Translations under genes and position numbers: made by a program
The notes under the pieces: model-generated
What the model saw: the letters and a program-made list of their open reading frames with translations, nothing else
Databases searched by the model: none
Told to the model about the DNA's origin: nothing
Part shown: positions 13,822 to 18,575 of the stretch, piece after piece
Position numbering within the stretch: position 1 is the first letter of the stretch
Layout of the letters: every line of letters begins with the position of its first letter
NCBI GenBank assembly: GCA_003542415.1
Contig: DPKR01000133.1
Location: 1 to 18,575 of the forward strand
Length of the DNA: 18,575 nt
Source: Alphaproteobacteria bacterium
GTDB taxonomy: Bacteria; Pseudomonadota; Alphaproteobacteria; RF32; CAG-239
Direction of reading: 5' to 3'

Positions 13822-14730
13822 ATGTCAAGCGCACTCGAATTGTTTTTAGATAAAATTTCTGCCCAAGACGGTGTGTCTATGGCAACCTTAAGCGCGTATG
13901 AAAGAGATATTCTTCAATTTCTTTCTTTTCAAAACACAGCGCCCGAACAAATTACCTCGGATTCGGTTTCCGCTTTCGTTAAGCATTTATCAGACAAACA
14001 TTTTGCCGCCAAAACGGTCAGCCGAAAAATATCTGCCATCAGAGGCTTTTGCAAATTCTTGATAGAAGAAAAAATCTTAAAAAACAATCCGTTGCCAGAC
14101 ATAACCCTGCCCAAAAGGGAAAAGCCGCTTCCAAAATTTTTAAATGCTTCTCAAATTGAAGAACTTTATCAAAAAGCGCTTTCTCATCAAAACATTGCTT
14201 TCAAACGTGCGGGGCTCATCATCAAACTGATGTTTGCAAGCGGCTTGCGCGTTTCTGAAGCGGTTTGTCTTCCCTTATCTGCCATCAACCATAACAAAAA
14301 ACAAATCACTGTTGTTGGCAAAGGCTCCAAAGAACGCATTATTTTTATCAACGATCAAACGAACACTCTTTTGCTTGATTTTATTAACAACACGCGTTCC
14401 TCATTTTTAAAAAACAAACAGACATCTGCCTTTTTGTTCCCGTCAAAAACGGCTTCAAGCGGGCATTTAACGCGCGATACTTTTTTCAAAGATCTCAAGC
14501 TTTTGGCTGTTGAATCAGGCATTCCGCCGCACCTTGTCTCGCCCCACGTCCTGCGCCACTCTTTTGCCACAAACCTCATCAACCATGAGGCTGATTTGCG
14601 CTCGGTGCAAAAAATGCTTGGCCACGAAGCCATCACCACAACCGAAATATACACCCACATCACACATCAAAAAATCATCGATTCGGTGTTTGAAAAACAT
14701 CCTTTGGCAAGGGGGCTGCATGAAAAATAA
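13822..14730 (+). CDS. xerD: Tyrosine recombinase, XerD type
   Basis: Site-specific recombinase that, with a Xer partner, resolves chromosome dimers at dif under FtsK control. It has 302 residues: an N-terminal SAM-like DNA-binding domain (about 1-95) and a C-terminal catalytic domain. All catalytic residues are visible: R143 (SGLRVSEA), K167 (GKGSKER), H242 and R245 (HVLRHSFAT), H268 (LGHEAITTT) and nucleophile Y277. The choice of XerD over XerC rests on the divergent aroK neighbour, a common alphaproteobacterial arrangement, and the HPLA ending; it is not certain. Its last 11 nt overlap the start of dciA. An integrase is unlikely given the housekeeping context and normal length. Confidence 0.9.
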   Translation: MSSALELFLDKISAQDGVSMATLSAYERDILQFLSFQNTAPEQITSDSVSAFVKHLSDKHFAAKTVSRKISAIRGFCKFLIEEKILKNNPLPDITLPKREKPLPKFLNASQIEELYQKALSHQNIAFKRAGLIIKLMFASGLRVSEAVCLPLSAINHNKKQITVVGKGSKERIIFINDQTNTLLLDFINNTRSSFLKNKQTSAFLFPSKTASSGHLTRDTFFKDLKLLAVESGIPPHLVSPHVLRHSFATNLINHEADLRSVQKMLGHEAITTTEIYTHITHQKIIDSVFEKHPLARGLHEK

Positions 14731-15247
14731 AACAAACATCTTGAGCAAAGAACATACCCTTTCTGACCTCACCCCTTTTTCATCTTCGCTTGATGGTTTT
14801 GCAAAAAAACTTTTGGGCAAACAGGGGTTTGTTTTAATTGACCTCTTAAAGAGCTGGAAAAACATTGCCGGCGAAGAGCTCGCTCTTGAAAGCCTGCCTG
14901 AGCGCATAGATTTCAAAAAAGACCGTCAAGACGGCGGCACCCTCATTATCAGCACAACATCTGGTGCATATGCCTTAGAGCTTCAGCACAAATCTCAAAT
15001 CATTATTGAAAAAATCAACACATACTTCGGCTACAAAGCCATAGACAAGCTCAAAATCGTTCAAAACACACAAATTGAACAAAGCCAAAACATCAATATT
15101 GCGGATATTGAAAAGAAAAAGCTTGTAACAAAAGACGAACAAAATTATATTAACGACATCACAAAAGATATTGAAGACGAAACCTTAAAACAAAAGCTCC
15201 AATCTCTTTTACAAACAGCGTTTAGCGCACAAAAACAGGAGAATTAA
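14720..15247 (+). CDS. dciA: DciA-family (DUF721) protein, replicative helicase operator/loader
   Basis: DciA proteins help load the replicative helicase DnaB in bacteria without DnaC. The 175-residue product has the DUF721 core at about 35-112: LLKSWKNIAGEELALESLPERI with W46, then TLIISTTSGAYALELQHKSQ and IIIEKINTYFGYKAIDKLKIV. A charged, helical C-terminal tail of about 60 residues follows and has no recognisable motif. ATG 14720 lies inside the xerD end, with AAGGGGG 5 nt upstream; the frame is open further 5' but overlaps xerD. In alphaproteobacteria this gene often precedes a DsbA-family gene, as it does here. Assignment rests on the pattern of the core rather than a catalytic motif. 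Confidence 0.8.
   Translation: MKNKTNILSKEHTLSDLTPFSSSLDGFAKKLLGKQGFVLIDLLKSWKNIAGEELALESLPERIDFKKDRQDGGTLIISTTSGAYALELQHKSQIIIEKINTYFGYKAIDKLKIVQNTQIEQSQNINIADIEKKKLVTKDEQNYINDITKDIEDETLKQKLQSLLQTAFSAQKQEN
15237..15241 (+). promoter_or_regulatory. Ribosome binding site fixing the TTG start of the DsbA-like gene
   Basis: AGGAG lies 8 nt before TTG 15250, inside the last codons of dciA. The next in-frame ATG is within the membrane helix, so TTG is the only start giving a complete N terminus. Confidence 0.75.
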
Positions 15248-15249
15248 CT

Positions 15250-16002
15250 TTGGAAAAATGGATACACCGCATCAGCTTTGTGCTCACTTTTGCTTTTATG
15301 TATGTCCTCATGGCATATGTTTATCTTTCATTTAAGGGCTTTGTTTACCAAAACGGCACTTTTGAACTCGTCAAAAAAGCTGAAGCCGGCATACTTGATT
15401 TTGCAAAAAATGATGACGAACCCGAAAAAAAGGCATCTGCCGTTTTAGCGCGCAATGTTGCTTTAAATTTGCCTCAAACCATTATTGCGGGCGATGAAAA
15501 TGCGCCTTTGACCATTTTTGAGTTTTCATCTCTTGCTTGCACACACTGCGCCGATTTTCATTTAAACGGTCTTAAAAAACTCGAAAAAGAATTTACCTCT
15601 CAAGGCAAAGTCAAAGTCGTTTTCATTCACTTCCCGCTTGACAGACGCTCTATGCAAGCTGCCATGCTTGCAGAGTGTGTTGATTATGATAAAAAAGCTG
15701 ATTTCTTAAACCTTGTTTTCTCAAAACAACGCGAATGGGTTTTAGCCGTCGAGCCTGAAAAAGACTTGATCAACTATGCAATCATCAACGGTCTTAGTGC
15801 CGCTGCCGCCGAAAAATGCCTCAAAAACGATGATCTTGCCAAAGAAATCATTTCAAATCGCCAAGAAGCGATTGACAAGCTCAAAATTGAGGGCACTCCT
15901 GCCTTTTTAATCAGCACCGAAAATAAAAATGAAATTGTTTACGGCATCTCAAACATCAATGATTTCAAAAATCATTTACGCGAACGTTTAGAAGAAGAAT
16001 AG
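15250..16002 (+). CDS. Membrane-anchored DsbA-family thiol oxidoreductase
   Basis: Thioredoxin-fold protein expected to make or rearrange disulfides in the periplasm. It has 250 residues. An uncleaved-looking N-terminal hydrophobic helix (about 8-29, VLTFAFMYVLMAYVYLSF) serves as signal or anchor. The DSBA-type domain starts near 75 with GDENAPLTIFEFSSLACTHC, giving a C97-T-H-C100 active site instead of the usual CPHC. The cis-proline is P217 in IEGTPAFLI. Additional cysteines occur at 143 and 190. The start is TTG with AGGAG 8 nt upstream. It lies 2 nt after dciA, a usual neighbour, and its TAG is followed immediately by the atpI ATG, which is not usual. Family assignment is secure; the exact substrate is unknown. 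Confidence 0.87.
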   Translation: MEKWIHRISFVLTFAFMYVLMAYVYLSFKGFVYQNGTFELVKKAEAGILDFAKNDDEPEKKASAVLARNVALNLPQTIIAGDENAPLTIFEFSSLACTHCADFHLNGLKKLEKEFTSQGKVKVVFIHFPLDRRSMQAAMLAECVDYDKKADFLNLVFSKQREWVLAVEPEKDLINYAIINGLSAAAAEKCLKNDDLAKEIISNRQEAIDKLKIEGTPAFLISTENKNEIVYGISNINDFKNHLRERLEEE

Positions 16003-16299
16003 ATGAAAAAACCGGCAGACATCAAAGAAATGGAAGAAAAGATTAAGGCTTTTCAAAAGAAACGAAAAGCCAAACAGTCTACGCATGAAACAGCCCCTTC
16101 AAACATCGGGTCTGCTGCCAAAGGTTTTCAGCTCAGCATTGAGCTGATTTCAGGGGTTTTCATCGGGGCGTGCATCGGCTATTTTTTAGACATTGTTTTC
16201 AAAACGGCTCCTGTTTTCTTGGCTGTTTTGACCATCTTCGGCGGAGCGGCCGGTGTTTTAAATGTTTACAAATCGGCAAAAGGTGAAGAGGAAGAATAA
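16003..16299 (+). CDS. atpI: ATP synthase accessory protein AtpI
   Basis: Small membrane protein encoded at the head of ATP-synthase operons, implicated in c-ring assembly. The 98-residue product has a charged cytoplasmic N terminus (1-40, rich in Lys and Glu) and two hydrophobic helices at about 42-64 and 69-89. The first contains GVFIGACIGYFLD and the second FGGAAGVLNVYK, typical of the alphaproteobacterial form. Its ATG directly follows the stop of the DsbA-like gene, and its TAA overlaps the atpB ATG by one base (TAATG). Confidence 0.88.
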   Translation: MKKPADIKEMEEKIKAFQKKRKAKQSTHETAPSNIGSAAKGFQLSIELISGVFIGACIGYFLDIVFKTAPVFLAVLTIFGGAAGVLNVYKSAKGEEEE

Positions 16300-17021
16300 T
16301 GTCAAACCCCTTAGAACAATTTGAAATCAAAACAATCTTCCCTGCAAGCATTGAGGGATATGATATTTCGTTTTCAAATTCCGCGCTTGCCATGAGCTTA
16401 ACAGTTTTGGCCATCATTGTTTTGTTTGCAATATGCCTTCGCAAAACATCATTAGTTCCGAACATTGCCCAATCTGTTCCCGAATCGCTTTATGAGTTTG
16501 TCTACAACCTTGTCAAAACAAACGTCGGCAAACAAGGCTTAAAATACTTTTCATTTATTTTCTGCTTGTTTTTGTATATTGCGTTTGGCAACTTGTGCGG
16601 CCTATTTCCGTATAGTTTTACATTCACATCGCACATTGCTGCGGTTGGTTGCCTGTCGCTTTTAGCGCTTGCCTTCAACATCTGTGTCGGCATTTACAAT
16701 CGCAAATGGGGATATTTACGCACCTTTTTGCCCAAAGGCATACCTTATGCGCTTGCCCCGCTTGTTGTGCCGATTGAAACGATCTCACTTCTTTCAAAAC
16801 CGTTTAGTTTAACGGTTCGTTTGGTTGCAAACATGACTGTCGGACACATCATGCTCAAAATTCTTGGCGGCTTTGTTGTTGCCTTAGGTGTCTTAGGTGT
16901 CGTCCCCCTCATTTTCCAATCACTTATTATTATTTTTGAAATGTTTATTGCAGTTTTACAAGCATTTATCTATACTGTCTTGAGCTGCATATATTTAAGT
17001 GACGCATTGCGTTCACACTAA
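16299..17021 (+). CDS. atpB: F0F1 ATP synthase subunit a
   Basis: Membrane stator subunit that forms the proton half-channels against the c-ring. It has 240 residues, a little shorter than E. coli subunit a. The N terminus FEIKTIFPASIEGYDISFSNSAL is of the alphaproteobacterial type. The essential arginine is R174 in LTVRLVANMTVGHIMLK, matching E. coli R210. Hydrophobic segments lie at about 29-47, 82-103, 113-134, 153-166, 176-204 and 206-234. It overlaps the atpI stop by one base, and atpE follows after 29 nt with its own AGAAAGGA site. No defect was seen. Confidence 0.96.
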   Translation: MSNPLEQFEIKTIFPASIEGYDISFSNSALAMSLTVLAIIVLFAICLRKTSLVPNIAQSVPESLYEFVYNLVKTNVGKQGLKYFSFIFCLFLYIAFGNLCGLFPYSFTFTSHIAAVGCLSLLALAFNICVGIYNRKWGYLRTFLPKGIPYALAPLVVPIETISLLSKPFSLTVRLVANMTVGHIMLKILGGFVVALGVLGVVPLIFQSLIIIFEMFIAVLQAFIYTVLSCIYLSDALRSH

Positions 17022-17050
17022 CTTTAATTGTTTTTAGAAAGGAAATTAAA

Positions 17051-17272
17051 ATGGAACCGATAGCTTATATTTCAGCCGCAATTTGTGCCGTATCAATGGT
17101 TGTTGCCGCATGGGGTGTGACAAAACTTTGGACAACAATGATCGAAACGGTCGGCCGCAACCCCCAAGTCAAGAAAGATGTTGATATCTACGGCTGGGCA
17201 GGCTTTGCCGCTATTGAAGCTATTGCTTTGTATGCATTGGTTGTTGCTCTTGTGATCTTAACCGGCAAATAA
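17051..17272 (+). CDS. atpE: F0F1 ATP synthase subunit c, with atypical helix 1
   Basis: Proton-carrying rotor subunit forming the c-ring. The 73-residue hairpin has the conserved polar loop GRNP (R36-N37-P38) and the ion-binding carboxylate E56 in helix 2 (FAAIEAIALYALVVALVIL). Helix 1 is unusual: the glycine-rich GxGxGxGxG stretch that packs the inner ring is nearly lost. Residues 8-27 read SAAICAVSMVVAAWGVTKLW, with one glycine (G22), bulky W21 and V18, and T24-K25 where small residues are expected. Despite this, the gene is intact and lies in the correct operon position between atpB and atpF', with AGAAAGGAAATTAAA upstream, so it is likely functional. No Na+-binding pattern (Gln in helix 1 with Glu-Thr/Ser in helix 2) is visible, so proton coupling is inferred. 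Confidence 0.93.
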   Translation: MEPIAYISAAICAVSMVVAAWGVTKLWTTMIETVGRNPQVKKDVDIYGWAGFAAIEAIALYALVVALVILTGK

Positions 17273-17274
17273 TA

Positions 17275-17718
17275 ATGCCCCAACTTGATCCTTCATCATA
17301 CATTTCTCAAATTTTTTGGCTGACGCTCTCGTTTTTAAGCCTGTGGTTTGTTATGTCGTGGTTTCTTATCCCGCGCATTGAAAAAATCATGGAAGAGCGC
17401 CGCCTTAAAATTGAGAACTATGTTCAAAAGGCAGAAAAGGTCAACAAACAAGCGCTTGAAACCCTTGAGCGCTATGAAAAATCTTTAGCAAAAGCCAAAG
17501 CAGAAGCTGAAGATCAAATCTCCTCTGCCAAAGCACAGCTTAATGCCGAAATCGAACAAAAAGAGGCTGAGCTGGATGCGCTTTTGGCTTCAAAAATATC
17601 CGAAAACGAAAATCTTTTGAAAAAAGAGCGCCTTGAAACACTGGGTGCCATTGATGAAGTGTCTTTAAAAACGGCCGATGTTATTTTGCAAAAACTTGGT
17701 TTAAATATCAAGGAATAA
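17275..17718 (+). CDS. atpF': F0F1 ATP synthase subunit b'
   Basis: One of two different b-type subunits of the peripheral stalk in alphaproteobacteria and phototrophs; it pairs with subunit b to hold F1 against rotation. It has 147 residues. The N terminus MPQLDPSSYISQIFWLTL is characteristic of b'. One membrane helix (about 11-33) ends at IPRIEKIMEERR, and the remainder is a long, highly charged coiled coil (about 38-140, rich in Ala, Glu and Lys). ATG 17275 is 2 nt after the atpE stop. The last codons carry AAGGAATAAGAA, which serves as ribosome binding site for the next gene. Confidence 0.94.
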   Translation: MPQLDPSSYISQIFWLTLSFLSLWFVMSWFLIPRIEKIMEERRLKIENYVQKAEKVNKQALETLERYEKSLAKAKAEAEDQISSAKAQLNAEIEQKEAELDALLASKISENENLLKKERLETLGAIDEVSLKTADVILQKLGLNIKE

Positions 17719-17721
17719 GAA

Positions 17722-18345
17722 ATGCCTCAAGAGTTTGAAAACAGCACAACAGACATATTAGACGCCACACAAAACGCAGTGATAGACGCGGTCAACTCTG
17801 TTTCCGAGATGATTGAAAAGACCGCTGCAGAAAGCACCTTTGAAAGTGCTCCAAGTGCCGAACCTTTTTATCAAAGCGCTGAATTTTGGGTTGGTGTTGC
17901 TTTTGTTTTAGTTGTCGTGTTTTTATTCAAACCGGTCTCAAAAGCTTTAAAAAACCTTTTAAATGCGCGCCGCGAACGCATCATCAAAGAGCTTGAAGAC
18001 GCCGCCTCGCTGCAAGATGAGGCTCAAAAGCTCCTTGCCCGTTATGAGCGACAATATCTAAACACAAAATCAGAAGTTCAGCAAATCATCAACCAAACGC
18101 AAAGCGAACTTTCGTCATATCGCCAAAGAAAAACGGATGAGCTTGAAAGCGAACTTTTCAAAAAGCAAAAAGAGGCGGATTTAATTATTGAAGCGGCAAT
18201 TGATAAAACCCGTTCTGAAATGAATGACGCCATTTCCAAAAAGACCATTGAGATTGTCATAACCCATCTTCAAAAAGAGCTCACAAAAAAAGAGCGCTCC
18301 AAATTGATTGATCAGTCCATCACAAACATCTTAAAAAGCCTTTAA
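17722..18345 (+). CDS. atpF: F0F1 ATP synthase subunit b, with N-terminal extension
   Basis: Second peripheral-stalk subunit, partner of b'. It has 207 residues, longer than the usual 155-190. The membrane helix FWVGVAFVLVVVFLFKPV is at about 55-72, followed by ALKNLLNARRERIIKELEDA, the typical tether, then a coiled coil to the end. The extra part is the first 53 residues (MPQEFENSTTDILDATQ...), polar, acidic, and Ala/Ser-rich, which would face the periplasm. The start at 17722 is supported by AAGGAATAAGAA directly upstream and 3-nt spacing from atpF'; a later start at M30 has no comparable site. No F1 gene follows: repeats begin right after, consistent with the split F0/F1 operons of alphaproteobacteria. 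Confidence 0.92.
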   Translation: MPQEFENSTTDILDATQNAVIDAVNSVSEMIEKTAAESTFESAPSAEPFYQSAEFWVGVAFVLVVVFLFKPVSKALKNLLNARRERIIKELEDAASLQDEAQKLLARYERQYLNTKSEVQQIINQTQSELSSYRQRKTDELESELFKKQKEADLIIEAAIDKTRSEMNDAISKKTIEIVITHLQKELTKKERSKLIDQSITNILKSL

Positions 18346-18377
18346 CCTTTTCTATTGTCATCGCATAAACGCATCAA

Positions 18378-18408
18378 GTCATGACCAAACACAAAAAATT
18401 GTCATGAC
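18378..18408. repeat. Paired GTCATGAC palindromes after atpF
   Basis: GTCATGAC at 18378-18385 and again at 18401-18408, 15 nt apart. Each is self-complementary, and the two can also pair with each other as an 8-bp stem. The second one is the head of the repeat at 18401. It may act as a transcript end for the atp genes, but there is no adjacent T-run. Confidence 0.4.
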
Positions 18409-18575
18409 AGGGCTTGACCCGGTAATCTCTTTTCACCCGTCATGCCTCAATTCCGTCAGGAATCGTCAAGGCATCTACGAATTTTTATATCCCTTGATTC
18501 TATTTAAAAACTGTCATGACAGGGCTTGACCCGGTAATCTCTTTTCACCTGTCATGCCTCGATTCCGTCAGGAAT
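18401..18575 (+). repeat. Composite palindromic repeat, two tandem copies
   Basis: A 63-nt unit at 18401-18463 recurs at 18513-18575 with only two mismatches, a 112-nt offset. Each unit joins a CTTGA-loop element (GTCATGACAGGGCTTGACCC...) to the start of a nested-stem element (GTCATGCCTC...). The first nested-stem copy is complete (18439-18485, ending TCTACGAATTTTT) and matches 3976-4023. The second is cut by the window end, so the array may continue. Confidence 0.85.

Noticed and set aside
13822..14730. Xer-type gene as phage integrase or sign of a genomic island
   Set aside because: Length, residues and neighbours (aroK, dciA) fit housekeeping Xer; no attachment site, tRNA or phage gene is present.

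Overview
The window looks like chromosomal DNA of an A+T-rich alphaproteobacterium. Three things support this: the F0 ATP-synthase genes stand in the order atpI-atpB-atpE-atpF'-atpF with no F1 genes attached, an addB-addA-trxA block is present, and aroK is transcribed divergently from a Xer recombinase. The species cannot be named from the sequence. Almost everything is core metabolism and genome maintenance. I found no phage, IS element, CRISPR array, tRNA or rRNA.

Layout. (1) 1-1362, plus: the 3' part of fabD followed by fabG, fatty-acid synthesis genes. (2) 1444-3909, plus: glgP, glycogen/maltodextrin phosphorylase with a TTG start. (3) 3910-4276: a gene-free stretch packed with palindromic repeats that begin GTCAT. 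(4) 4277-4859: two divergent genes of unknown function. One is a 49-residue minus-strand ORF with a very strong ribosome binding site and a terminator overlapping its stop codon. The other is a 125-residue acidic protein. (5) 4860-5018: a long hairpin between convergent genes. (6) 5019-13596, minus: aroK-rph-rdgB-addB-addA, with touching or overlapping ends, then trxA after a 145-nt gap that contains another repeat. (7) 13597-13681: divergent promoter region. (8) 13682-18345, plus: a run of nine genes with no gap above 30 nt, namely a 45-residue membrane protein, xerD, dciA, a DsbA-like oxidoreductase, then atpI, atpB, atpE, atpF' and atpF. (9) 18346-18575: more repeats, including a 63-nt composite unit present twice at a 112-nt offset.

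How the genes work together. The minus-strand block joins shikimate kinase to RNA 3'-end processing (RNase PH), nucleotide-pool cleaning (RdgB) and double-strand-break resection (AddAB). The plus-strand block joins chromosome-dimer resolution (Xer) and helicase loading (DciA) to an envelope thiol oxidoreductase and the membrane sector of ATP synthase.

The least expected items are the small minus-strand ORF at 4277-4426, the repeat family whose stems change sequence while keeping pairing, the loss of nearly all glycines from helix 1 of the ATP-synthase c subunit, and the long N-terminal extension of subunit b. I did not see a complete novel defence or mobile system.
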